54,741 nucleotides of DNA. Origin: Cohaesibacter sp. Lineage in GTDB: Bacteria > Pseudomonadota > Alphaproteobacteria > Rhizobiales > Cohaesibacteraceae. A program made the position numbers and the translations under genes. Below, one piece after another: positions 46,095 through 54,191 of the stretch (the first letter of the stretch is position 1; each line of letters opens with the position of its first letter). The notes under the pieces are model-generated. The model was not told where the DNA came from. It worked only from the letters and a program-made list of their open reading frames with translations, and searched no databases. The DNA is taken from assembly GCA_025210795.1 (NCBI GenBank), contig JAOAQZ010000035.1:1-54741 (forward strand). The letters are read 5' to 3'.

Positions 46095-47705
46095 TTATTT
46101 CTTGGTCACAGTGCGATAGAACGCCTGATCAGACGTTACGCCATTGACGAAGCCGTCAACATTGGCGCGCTGGCCAAAGGTGCCGATCGCCTGGAACATG
46201 ATGGTGAAAGGTGAATCTTCACGCACCATTTTCTGCAGATCAGCGTAGATTTTCTCACGCTTTGCAGGATCGGATTCTGCCGCTGCCTGATTGGTCAGCT
46301 CGGTCAGGCCTTTTGCTTCCCAAGCGTTACGCCATGTCAGCTTACCGGTCAGTTTTGCTTCAAAACGGTTGTCCGGATTGTGAGCAAACGCATCAGCGTT
46401 GGAATGTGGATCGGAATAGTCAGGGCCCCAACGTGCGACAATCAGCTCGTGCTTGCGTGCACGATATTTTGGCCACAGGGTCTTGCCATCAGACAGGGTG
46501 ATTTCAGATTCAATACCAATCTGCTTGAGGCTGGCCTGAACGTTCTGCGCCACTTCCTTAAACGGTGATTTGTTCAGAGTATCAATCTGAATTTTTGTGC
46601 CTGCTTCAACACCGGCTTCCTTAACCAGCGCTTTGGCTTTTTCCAGATCGTAGCTATATGGATTTTCGGTAGAAGCTGCCCACATGCCTGATGGCCAGAA
46701 GTTCTGATGGATCTTGTATTGACCGTCAAGAATGGTGCTTTCCATGCCTTTATAGTCAACAAGATAGCTTAGAGCTTCGCGAACTTTTGGCTTGGAGAGA
46801 ACAGGATGCTCCATGTTGGTGGCCAGATACATCACATATCCTTTTGGATATTGCATCGCCTTTACATCAGCATTACCAGCCAAACCTTTTAGCTGATCAG
46901 ATGTCAGTTCCATTGCAGCATCCACATCGCCTTTTTCCAAAAGAAGGCGCTGGGCGGATGGTTCGGCCACATGGCGGATCACAACACGCTTCATAGCAGG
47001 CATGCCATGGCGGTAATCTTTAAATGCCTCCAACATAACAAGCTCGTTGGCTTTCCATGTTTTCAGCTTGTATGGACCTGAACCTGCGGAATGATCTTTA
47101 AGCCATGCATAGCCCATGTCACCATCAACAGCGTGCTTTTCAACTTCCTTCATGTCAACGATGGACGCAACGGAGGAAGACAGCAGGTTAAGAACCAGAG
47201 CCGGGGACAGATCTGCGAGAACCTTGATTTCTACAGTGAGATCATCAATCGCCTTCACCGCATCATCAACATTTTCAGGGGTCCAGCCGATCTGCTCGAT
47301 GATGAAAGCCGGTGTCTTGTTCAGCTTGATGGCACGGCCAAGGGAATAGGCCACGTCATTTGCAGTCACCGGGTTGCCGGAATGGAAAGTAAGGCCCTTG
47401 CGCAGGCTGACGGTGATGGTTTTGCCATCTTCGGAGAATTTGTAGCTTTCTGCGATACCACCAACCAGTTTGGTCAGGTTGTCTGGCTCAAACAGCATCA
47501 GGCGCTCATACAGGTTGGCCACGATGCGGCTGCCGGTAAATTCAAAGCACTCAGCTGGATCCAGTGTAATCGCATCGGCGGTGTTACGGGCAATCACAAA
47601 AGTATCAGCGGGCGTCCCTGCCATTGCAGGTAGAGCAGGCAAGGCTACGCTCGCCGCCAGCACCGCTGCCAAGGATGTTTTTTTTAATGAAATTGAAAAA
47701 TCCAT
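46095..47705 (-). CDS. Peptide ABC transporter substrate-binding protein (DppA-like, SBP family 5)
   Basis: Periplasmic binding protein, 536 residues. A signal peptide (KKTSLAAVLAASVALPALPAMAG) is predicted to be cleaved near residue 29 after AMA. The mature part has the SBP_bac_5 pattern: TLDPAECFEFTGSRIVANLYERL (about residues 49-71, first part), GLTFHSGNPVTANDVAYSLGR and AREALSYL-type KVREALSYLVDYKGME. The length is normal. ATG 47705 is preferred; ATG 47711 is two codons upstream. It heads the dpp-like operon and diverges from a LysR gene with a 31-base palindrome between them. Confidence 0.92.
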   Translation of the reverse strand: MDFSISLKKTSLAAVLAASVALPALPAMAGTPADTFVIARNTADAITLDPAECFEFTGSRIVANLYERLMLFEPDNLTKLVGGIAESYKFSEDGKTITVSLRKGLTFHSGNPVTANDVAYSLGRAIKLNKTPAFIIEQIGWTPENVDDAVKAIDDLTVEIKVLADLSPALVLNLLSSSVASIVDMKEVEKHAVDGDMGYAWLKDHSAGSGPYKLKTWKANELVMLEAFKDYRHGMPAMKRVVIRHVAEPSAQRLLLEKGDVDAAMELTSDQLKGLAGNADVKAMQYPKGYVMYLATNMEHPVLSKPKVREALSYLVDYKGMESTILDGQYKIHQNFWPSGMWAASTENPYSYDLEKAKALVKEAGVEAGTKIQIDTLNKSPFKEVAQNVQASLKQIGIESEITLSDGKTLWPKYRARKHELIVARWGPDYSDPHSNADAFAHNPDNRFEAKLTGKLTWRNAWEAKGLTELTNQAAAESDPAKREKIYADLQKMVREDSPFTIMFQAIGTFGQRANVDGFVNGVTSDQAFYRTVTKK

Positions 47706-47855
47706 GATCAATCTCCCCTATGGATCTTATTGACGGGTAAACTTTGGCCGGATGGCCGAATTTGGAGTTTTGCATTCCGGTGCTTCTTGTCGTGAGCTGG
47801 TAATGCATGAAGGTGGTAATGACAGCGTATATCCAACCAACGTCCTACGCCAACA

Positions 47856-47886
47856 GCATAGTTATGCAAATTTTGCATAACTATGC
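47856..47886. promoter_or_regulatory. 31-base perfect palindrome, candidate LysR operator
   Basis: Arms 47856-47870 and 47872-47886 are 15 bases of perfect complementarity around one central T. The core at 47865-47877 is a symmetric T-N11-A box, the usual LysR recognition pattern. It lies between the divergent binding-protein gene (150 bases away) and LysR gene (94 bases away), so it probably controls both. Confidence 0.8.
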
Positions 47887-47980
47887 CAGTTTCTGTATAA
47901 CAGGGAGCAAAAAGCTGTTCTGCCTATCGGCAAGCGGTCTTTTGTGAGGCAATTTTCCAACGGCAAAGACATCAAAATCA

Positions 47981-48952
47981 ATGGAAACCAAATGGCTGAG
48001 TGACTTTCTGGTTCTGGCGCGCACGGGGAGTTTTTCCCAAGCAGCGGAGGAGCGTTTTGTGACCCAATCAGCCTTTTCTCGCCGCATCAAAGCGCTGGAA
48101 AGCTGGTTGGGTGCCGATCTGTTTGACCGGCGAACCTTTCCCGTAACATTAACGCCAGAAGGGCACAGTTTCTATGACACGGCAGAATCCATCGTCAACG
48201 AGTTGAACCAGAACCGCGCGGATTTTCAGCGCCTTAGCGAACAGCATCAACCCGACATCCGCCTCTCGGCCGCCTCGACCCTTGCTATCAGCTTTGTGCC
48301 TCAATGGCTCGACCAACTACGCCGTGCACTCAGCGATTTTACCGTCGGCGTTCACACGCACGATTTTTTTGAGATGGTGCAACTGCTCTCTGATCGCAAG
48401 ATGGATTTTGTGCTGCAATTCTCCCATCCTGAAATCCCGATGTTCTTTGAAAGCCACCGGTTTGACGCCATCAAGCTGGGCAAGGATGTGCTGCATTTGC
48501 TCTCTCCTTGTGATGCGTCAGGCACTGCTCTTTATGATCTTGAGCAGCCCGAGAAGCAGGATCTGGATTATATTGGCTATGCACAAACAGGCTATTTCAA
48601 CAAGGTTGAAAACCTGCTTCTTTCGCGTCTGGGCAGTCATGCACCGGCATTTCGTCGCTATTCGGAAAGTGGCACATGTGAGTTTATCAAGCAGATGGCA
48701 CTGGTCGACAAGAAGCTTTGCTGGCTTCCAAATTGCAGTGCCTATGAAGAGATTCGCGCCGAGAAGCTAAAGCCTGTTGGCAATCAATCCTTTGATATGG
48801 ATCTGGAAATCTGGATCTATAAGAACAGAGATGCCCCCTCGCCGCTTGTCCAGTCAATCTGGTCTGTACTTGAAGAAAATCCCTGCATTGATCATCTGGT
48901 CGAGATGGCAGCGCCGCATCTGGCCCCAGAGCAAGTCTCCGTTCCCGAGTGA
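47981..48952 (+). CDS. LysR-family transcriptional regulator (HypT/YjiE-like)
   Basis: A 323-residue regulator. The N-terminal helix-turn-helix METKWLSDFLVLARTGSFSQ and AAEERFVTQSAFSRRIKALE (residues 1-40) strongly resembles HypT (YjiE), which in E. coli responds to hypochlorite by methionine oxidation. The rest is a LysR effector domain (about residues 90-310). The effector is not predictable: the resemblance to HypT is in the DNA-binding half and I cannot compare the sensing methionines. It is divergent from the dipeptide operon with a palindrome between them, so it probably regulates that operon. It ends two bases before the glutamine amidotransferase gene, on opposite strands. Confidence 0.88.
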   Translation: METKWLSDFLVLARTGSFSQAAEERFVTQSAFSRRIKALESWLGADLFDRRTFPVTLTPEGHSFYDTAESIVNELNQNRADFQRLSEQHQPDIRLSAASTLAISFVPQWLDQLRRALSDFTVGVHTHDFFEMVQLLSDRKMDFVLQFSHPEIPMFFESHRFDAIKLGKDVLHLLSPCDASGTALYDLEQPEKQDLDYIGYAQTGYFNKVENLLLSRLGSHAPAFRRYSESGTCEFIKQMALVDKKLCWLPNCSAYEEIRAEKLKPVGNQSFDMDLEIWIYKNRDAPSPLVQSIWSVLEENPCIDHLVEMAAPHLAPEQVSVPE

Positions 48953-48954
48953 TC

Positions 48955-49710
48955 TTACGCTGTGGCAGCGGATTGTCGCTCGCTCACCGGACCATCCTTG
49001 ATGAAGTCAAGGAGCCAATGGGCGATGAGCTTGTCATCCACCGGACCACCGATTGCGTCCAGCGCTTTTTCGGCAGCTGTGGCGTCAAAATGCGTGCCCG
49101 CACGGGTGCGGATCAGGTATTGAGAAAAGTCCTGCCGGATTTCGGGATGCTGTTGCATGGACAGGCCCCGCCCCGGATAGACAATAATCCCGTTAGGGCA
49201 GAAGTCAGAGCCACCAAGGCGCTGCGCTCCTTTGGGCAATGCGACAACCTGATCTTGATGCATGGCATGAAGGCTGATGCGCTCTTGCCCCAACGGGCGA
49301 AGACCTTGCAGGCTAGTGGGCTCAACCGCGTAGTGATTGACACCAATTCCCCATCGATTACCGCTTGTGCGCTCAACCCGCCCGCCACGCGCCTTTGCCA
49401 TCAATTGATGGCCAAAACAGATGCCGATTGCAGGGACATTTTCGTCGGCCGCTGTGCGGATGAAGGCTTCCAGCTTTAGCATCCAGTCGCTTTCATCATT
49501 GGCGCCAGCTTTGGAGCCGGTAACCACCCACCCGTCACAGTCTGAAACCGTGTCTGGCAGCTGACCTTCAAATGCTTTGTAATCGGCAAATTCGAGGTTT
49601 TGATCGGCCATCCTGAAAAAACGATGATACATGGATGAAAGAGGACCGAAACGCTCCGTTGCCTCTGCGCTCATTTCATCTGCGATCAGAATACCAAGTC
49701 TTAAAGTCAT
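48955..49710 (-). CDS. Class I glutamine amidotransferase-like protein
   Basis: A 251-residue cytoplasmic protein with the GATase class I fold. The nucleophile elbow is AIGICFGHQLMAKARGG (catalytic Cys about residue 97), and the catalytic histidine with glutamate is in MQQHPEI (about residues 186-192). It resembles GMP synthase-related stand-alone amidotransferases that act on small molecules such as gamma-glutamyl compounds; a partner synthetase gene is not present. Family members are often annotated as putative glutamine amidotransferases with unknown substrate. It converges with the LysR gene across two bases; no terminator is evident. ATG 49710 is the start. Confidence 0.85.
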   Translation of the reverse strand: MTLRLGILIADEMSAEATERFGPLSSMYHRFFRMADQNLEFADYKAFEGQLPDTVSDCDGWVVTGSKAGANDESDWMLKLEAFIRTAADENVPAIGICFGHQLMAKARGGRVERTSGNRWGIGVNHYAVEPTSLQGLRPLGQERISLHAMHQDQVVALPKGAQRLGGSDFCPNGIIVYPGRGLSMQQHPEIRQDFSQYLIRTRAGTHFDATAAEKALDAIGGPVDDKLIAHWLLDFIKDGPVSERQSAATA

Positions 49711-49777
49711 GATTTGCCTTTACTCCAATGGTCAGGGAATAGGACTTCCGCCAGCCGTTCACTATAGGCAAGCCGTG

Positions 49778-50077
49778 TTATCCCAGCAAGTAGCGCACGG
49801 CAATTACTACGCATACCCCGACCGTCACCATAGGCAGAAGAGAGAGATAAAGGCCTGCAAAGCCTGCAACGACAATAGCAACCCATTCAGCCGGACCACC
49901 ATTGACCACAGCGGGGGCCACCAAGGTGGAGAGAACTGCCGCTGGCACAGCATCAAGCCCGGCCTGAATGCGCGGATGCACCCGTTCGAACCGGGACAGG
50001 ATGGCATGCCCGCCAATGCGGGTGAGATAAGTCATGAAAGCGCCAGCAAGGATAATCCAGACTGTAGTGGAGACCAT
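49778..50077 (-). CDS. azlD: AzlD family branched-chain amino acid exporter small subunit
   Basis: A 99-residue membrane protein with about three hydrophobic segments. RIGGHAILSRF and AVPAAVLSTLVAPAVVNGGP (about residues 21-60) match the AzlD pattern. AzlC and AzlD together form the AzlCD exporter for branched-chain amino acids and analogues. Its ATG shares one base with the AzlC stop (TAATG), giving strong translational coupling. It is on the opposite strand to the LysR gene and is followed by a short gap before the amidotransferase gene; a common transcript is possible but not shown. Confidence 0.9.
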   Translation of the reverse strand: MVSTTVWIILAGAFMTYLTRIGGHAILSRFERVHPRIQAGLDAVPAAVLSTLVAPAVVNGGPAEWVAIVVAGFAGLYLSLLPMVTVGVCVVIAVRYLLG

Positions 50078-50853
50078 TAGACCATCTCCTTTTGCATATC
50101 TTCGTCGACATCACCGGTCAGAGAGGCGTCATCGTTATCGCCGCGCGCTTGCGGAGAGAAGAAGGCTGCCAGTAAAATGCCTGCCACGGCCCCGACAGAG
50201 ACATGCCACGGAGAGCCGACAGTATGCCATGCAATCACCGAAGCAATGGCAGAGGTCGCCACCACAGGCAGCCAGAAGCTGCGCTTACGAAAGCCCATGA
50301 CAAGGCCAAGGAAATAGATAGGTAGTAGAAAATCAATGCCGTAGGTATGGCTGTCTTGCAGAAGATTGCCAAATAGTGCCCCAATATAGGTGACAATCGC
50401 CCAGAAGATATAAGTCGGGATAGCAAGGCCCATATACCAAACAAACTGGACTTGGTTGCCCTGCTCTACGCGACGCTCGGCCTCGGCATATTGCGGGTCA
50501 ATCAGGAAGAAGAACCCCACAATCTGCTGAAGGGTGCTCCAACGCCCGACATATTGCCCAAGAGAGGCAGAATAGAGGATATGCCTGAAATTGACCGCAA
50601 AGATAGATAAAACCACAACCCATGGCGGAATGGATTGCCCGAACAGTTCGACCCCCACCATCTGGCTGGCCCCGGCGAAGATGGTCATACTCATGAGCAC
50701 TGTTTCAAACACGCTCATGCCATTGTCCACGGCCAAGGCCCCGAACAGGGCCCCGAAAGGCCCCGCCGCGATGCAAATGGGAATGCACCTCTTTGCGCCA
50801 GCCAGAAAGAGCTGGCCCGATGTCATCTGATCATCTTTGAGTCGGTTTTTCAT
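50077..50853 (-). CDS. azlC: AzlC family branched-chain amino acid exporter large subunit
   Basis: A 258-residue membrane protein with about six hydrophobic segments. GAKRCIPICIAAGPFGALFG (about residues 19-38), MSMTIFAGASQMVGVELFG (about 55-73) and NFRHILYSASLGQ (about 86-98) are typical AzlC motifs. The C-terminal tail is acidic and charged (RGDNDDASLTGDVDED). It partners AzlD in export of branched-chain amino acids, opposing the LIV importer encoded 1 kb away. ATG 50853 is used; ATG 50826 is another option. A repeat-flanked promoter region lies upstream. Confidence 0.9.
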   Translation of the reverse strand: MKNRLKDDQMTSGQLFLAGAKRCIPICIAAGPFGALFGALAVDNGMSVFETVLMSMTIFAGASQMVGVELFGQSIPPWVVVLSIFAVNFRHILYSASLGQYVGRWSTLQQIVGFFFLIDPQYAEAERRVEQGNQVQFVWYMGLAIPTYIFWAIVTYIGALFGNLLQDSHTYGIDFLLPIYFLGLVMGFRKRSFWLPVVATSAIASVIAWHTVGSPWHVSVGAVAGILLAAFFSPQARGDNDDASLTGDVDEDMQKEMV

Positions 50854-50884
50854 AGGCAGACTCTATTCTACTGAGGTGTTTTCG

Positions 50885-50935
50885 TCCTATGAAATTGTCT
50901 TGCCCATCCATCAATAATTATAATGGATCATAGGA
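50885..50935 (-). promoter_or_regulatory. Candidate azlCD promoter and inverted repeat
   Basis: TCCTATGA (50885-50892) and TCATAGGA (50928-50935) are perfect 8-base inverted repeats 35 bases apart. A TATAAT -10 element lies between them on the minus strand (50922-50917), without a good -35, suggesting activator dependence. The gene start is 64 bases downstream of the -10. Confidence 0.5.
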
Positions 50936-50958
50936 CCAACCCGTTTTGAAAAAGCGGG

Positions 50959-51423
50959 TTATTTCAGCGTGCCATTGATGACATAATCCAGAATATCAAC
51001 CACTTGCCCAGGTGTTTCGGTTACGGCCAGAGCTGCTGCATCAACCTCTTTAAGCGCATGCTGGTGATCATCACCATGCATGGTGATCAGCGCCTTTCCC
51101 AAAGCTGCGGCATAGCCTGCATCAAAGGCGGCATTCCACTGTTTGTATTTCTCGCCAAAGCGCACCACCACAATGTCTGATGCTTCCATCAGTGTGCGCG
51201 TGCGAATAGCATTCATATTGGCACCCTTATTGTCGTGCCAGAATTTGTTGTCTTCCTTACCCAGAATATGGACGCCGCAATCATCCGAGCTGTCATGATC
51301 GGTGACCGGAGCATAGAATGTCACCGGCAAATCACGCGCTTTGGCACCCTCTTTAAGCTCGTCGCGCCAGTTGGAGTGGATTTCGCCCGAAAGGTAGATT
51401 TTCCAGATTTTTGCATGAGCCAT
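50959..51423 (-). CDS. ytoQ: YtoQ family protein
   Basis: A 154-residue soluble protein of the YtoQ family, a nucleoside 2-deoxyribosyltransferase-like fold of uncertain function. Its early residues KIWKIYLSGEIHSNWRDEL (about 5-23), FYAPVTDHDSSD (about 36-47) and the segment SDIVVVRFGEKYKQWNAAFD (about 82-101), plus DAGYAAALGKALITMH, match the family, in which a substrate or nucleotide pocket is expected. No partner gene is on the same transcript as far as I can see. ATG 51423 is the start. A small hairpin after the stop lacks a T run. Confidence 0.85.
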   Translation of the reverse strand: MAHAKIWKIYLSGEIHSNWRDELKEGAKARDLPVTFYAPVTDHDSSDDCGVHILGKEDNKFWHDNKGANMNAIRTRTLMEASDIVVVRFGEKYKQWNAAFDAGYAAALGKALITMHGDDHQHALKEVDAAALAVTETPGQVVDILDYVINGTLK

Positions 51424-51564
51424 GACGAGAGGCCTTTCGCTAATAAGGTTTGCTGATTTGCTTGCCCCCAGTCCTGCCCAATTTCGGCTCGCAAGACAAG
51501 GGCATATGGGGCAAATCAGTCTTGCCGCCAGCGCATAAATACCTCAGAGCTTGAACAGGTCGAA

Positions 51565-51587
51565 GAAAAAGGGGCAACGTGGCCCCT
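51565..51587 (-). terminator. Terminator after the LIV importer operon
   Basis: A 6-base GC-rich stem AGGGGC/GCCCCT (51570-51575 with 51582-51587) is followed on the minus strand by TTTTTCTTC. It lies 46 bases past the livF stop. Confidence 0.7.
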
Positions 51588-51633
51588 CTTCTCAACTTCA
51601 CCAATATACTCAATATGGTCAATATGAAAGCAA

Positions 51634-52416
51634 TCAGACCCCGAGATAGGCCTCGCGTACTGCGTCATCTTCCATCAGATCTTTGGCTTTGCCGGTTGCG
51701 GTGATTTTGCCGGTTTCAATCACATAGCCCCGATCGGCAATGGAGAGCGCGGCAAAGGCATTTTGCTCGACCAGAAACACCGTCACAGCTTCCTTTTGCA
51801 AAGAGGCGATGGCTTCCAGAATCTGGTCCACCAGAATGGGCGCAAGACCCATGCTTGGCTCATCGAGCAGCAACAGGCGCGGACGAGCCATAAGCGCGCG
51901 ACCGATTGCCAGCATTTGCTGCTGACCGCCAGACAGGCCACCTGCGGCCGTTTTCCGGCGCTCTTTCAGCACCGGGAACATTTTATAGACGCGATCAAGA
52001 TCAAAATCGATCAGATCATCTTTGCGGGTGTAAGCACCCAGCATCAGATTGTCTTCAATGCTCAATGGGCCAAAGATCTGCCGCCCTTCAGGGCTTTGAC
52101 CAATGCCGTTGGGCACGCGCTTGTGAGCGGGAACGTTGGAGATGTCCTCATCACGAAAAGTGATGCTGCCGCCGGTGATGGGCTGCACACCGGAGATGGA
52201 GCGCAGCAGGGTTGTCTTGCCTGCGCCATTACCGCCAACCAGTGTGACGATCTCCCCCACATTCACATGCAGGGAGACGCCCTTGAGCGCCTGAATTCGG
52301 CCGTAAGAAGAAGTTAGATCTTTAACATCCAACAGTTTTTTAGGCGCTTTGTCTTCTGTTGCCTCAGGCGTGTTATCAGCTGGAGCGGCCTGCATTTCTT
52401 GACTTTGCTGTGTCAT
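51634..52416 (-). CDS. livF: Branched-chain amino acid ABC transporter ATP-binding protein LivF
   Basis: ATPase subunit of a LIV-type importer. The 260-residue product has Walker A GGNGAGKTTLLRSISG (about residues 61-76), signature LSGGQQQMLAIGRAL (about 159-173) and Walker B RLLLLDEPSMGLAP (about 178-191). An extra low-complexity N-terminus of about 25 residues (QAAPADNTPEATEDK) precedes the usual LLDVKDLTSSYG start; the real start could be further in, though no clear in-frame ATG with a ribosome site lies there. It is 18 bases after livG and is the last gene of the operon. Confidence 0.93.
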   Translation of the reverse strand: MTQQSQEMQAAPADNTPEATEDKAPKKLLDVKDLTSSYGRIQALKGVSLHVNVGEIVTLVGGNGAGKTTLLRSISGVQPITGGSITFRDEDISNVPAHKRVPNGIGQSPEGRQIFGPLSIEDNLMLGAYTRKDDLIDFDLDRVYKMFPVLKERRKTAAGGLSGGQQQMLAIGRALMARPRLLLLDEPSMGLAPILVDQILEAIASLQKEAVTVFLVEQNAFAALSIADRGYVIETGKITATGKAKDLMEDDAVREAYLGV

Positions 52417-52434
52417 ATCAGTCTCGGCATGCTG

Positions 52435-53223
52435 TTAACCAGCACGGGCCGCCTCCTTCGATCCGTGGTCACCCAGATAGGCCGCGATGACATCAGGATG
52501 TCTGCGCACCTCGGCGGCGGTGCCTTCAACCAGTTTCTTGCCATAATCAAGCACGATGATCTTGTCAGAAATCTTCATGACCAGTTTCATATCATGCTCA
52601 ACCAGAAGCACGGTGATGCCGTCTTTATGGGCAATATCATGAATGAGATTGTCGATCTCTTCAGTCTCGATGGGGTTACAGCCGGCGGCTGGTTCATCTA
52701 GCAAAATAATCTCGGATTCAGCGGCCAGGGCACGGGCAATTTCCAGACGTTTGAGCGCTCCGTAAGACATGGAATCGGCCATTTCATCAGCCTTGTCCGC
52801 CAGTCCCACACGCTCAAGCAACTTCAATGCCTTGGCACGGCTTTCGTTATTCTGTCTCTCAACGCTTGGAAGCGAGAAGAGATGAGGAAATGGAAAGCGT
52901 TTTTCGCGCAAGTGGCAGCCTACCATGACATTTTCGATGACTGTCATGCGAAAGAAGATCTGCAGGTTCTGGAACGTTCTGGACAGGCCATGTTTGGCCA
53001 GCTCGTTCGGCTCCAGCGCTGTCACTTCGGTCCCATTGAGGTAGACCTCGCCTCCCGATGGCTTATAGACGCCTGAAATCAGGTTGAACAACGTGGTTTT
53101 GCCAGCACCATTGGGCCCGATGATGGAGACAATCTGCCCCTTATCGACCGTAAAGCTCACTTCATCCACGGCCTTCAGGCCACCAAATTCAATGCTAATC
53201 TTATCAACTTTGAGAAGTGTCAT
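52435..53223 (-). CDS. livG: Branched-chain amino acid ABC transporter ATP-binding protein LivG
   Basis: Second ATPase of the LIV importer. The 262-residue product shows Walker A GPNGAGKTTLFNLISG (about residues 36-51), the signature YGALKRLEIARALA (about 154-167) and Walker B EIILLDEPAAG (about 171-181). The C-terminal VRRHPDVIAAYLG tail is the hallmark of LivG proteins. It starts within the livM stop (four-base overlap), so translation is coupled. It pairs with LivF to energise import through LivH and LivM. Confidence 0.95.
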   Translation of the reverse strand: MTLLKVDKISIEFGGLKAVDEVSFTVDKGQIVSIIGPNGAGKTTLFNLISGVYKPSGGEVYLNGTEVTALEPNELAKHGLSRTFQNLQIFFRMTVIENVMVGCHLREKRFPFPHLFSLPSVERQNNESRAKALKLLERVGLADKADEMADSMSYGALKRLEIARALAAESEIILLDEPAAGCNPIETEEIDNLIHDIAHKDGITVLLVEHDMKLVMKISDKIIVLDYGKKLVEGTAAEVRRHPDVIAAYLGDHGSKEAARAG

Positions 53224-54182
53224 GCCGCCCTCCCTTTGAGTTTATTGGCAATGGATGGAACAATGCCCGAGCGCAGGAAGATCATGAAGATCATCATAAT
53301 CAGACCCAGCATCATATGCTCATAATGCTGAAGGTCAGCAAGAACCTGAGGCAGGATGATCAGTACAGCCGCGCCGACAACGGAGCCCAGAATTGAGCCC
53401 ATACCGCCCAGAACCACCATGGTCACCAGTTCGATGGAATGCAGGAAGCCTGCAGCATCTGGCGTGATGAACTTGTTCATGAAGGCAAGCATGGCACCAC
53501 CGATGGCGGCATACATGGCAGAGCCAACAAAGGCGAGCAGCTTGTAGCTTGGCACGTCAATGCCGGACACCTTTGCCGCAACTTCCGAGTCGTGAATAGC
53601 ACGCAGGGCACGGCCTGTGGGGCTGTCGATGATATTAAGCGCAACCCAGGCCCCGCAGACCATCACAAAACCGGTGATCCAGTACCACAGAACAGCAGAT
53701 TTTACCTTGATGCCGAACCAGGACTTGATCAGGCTTTTGATGCCCAGAGCGGGCACATTCATGCCATCAGGGCCGCCGGTCCATGCTGCTTCGTTATTGA
53801 TGACCATGGAGATAAGAATCCCGACCCCCAATGTCGCCACAGCCAGATAATGACCCTTGAGCTTAAGCACCGGCCGCCCGATGAGGAAAGCCAGAGCGCC
53901 CGCAAGCAATGTGCCCAGAACGAGTGAGAAGAAAGGCGGAATGCCAAGATAGGTTGGCCCGACAGCCACAGCATAGGCCCCGATACCAAAGAAACCGGCA
54001 TGGCCAAGGCTGACCTGTCCTGCATATCCCATCAGGATATTCAGACCGATCACGGTGAAGGCGGAAATCCAGATCAGGGCCGCAACGCGGTAATAGAAAC
54101 TGGACGGGAAAACAAAACTCAGAGCTATGACCAGAATGGTCAAACCGGCGAGAATTTTCCATTTATCAGCAGTAAAATTCAT
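53220..54182 (-). CDS. livM: Branched-chain amino acid ABC transporter permease LivM
   Basis: Inner-membrane permease of a LIV importer, 320 residues with about eight or more hydrophobic segments. GYAGQVSLGHAGFFGIGAYA (about residues 52-71) is the conserved LivM sequence. The coupling region reads SPTGRALRAIHDSEVAAKVS (about residues 187-206), and GGMGSILGSVVGAAV is near the C-terminal half. The ATG at 54182 follows a GGGGG run. It starts nine bases after livH ends and overlaps livG by four bases. The binding protein LivK or LivJ gene is not in the window. Confidence 0.95.
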   Translation of the reverse strand: MNFTADKWKILAGLTILVIALSFVFPSSFYYRVAALIWISAFTVIGLNILMGYAGQVSLGHAGFFGIGAYAVAVGPTYLGIPPFFSLVLGTLLAGALAFLIGRPVLKLKGHYLAVATLGVGILISMVINNEAAWTGGPDGMNVPALGIKSLIKSWFGIKVKSAVLWYWITGFVMVCGAWVALNIIDSPTGRALRAIHDSEVAAKVSGIDVPSYKLLAFVGSAMYAAIGGAMLAFMNKFITPDAAGFLHSIELVTMVVLGGMGSILGSVVGAAVLIILPQVLADLQHYEHMMLGLIMMIFMIFLRSGIVPSIANKLKGRAA

Positions 54183-54191
54183 CCCAGCCCC

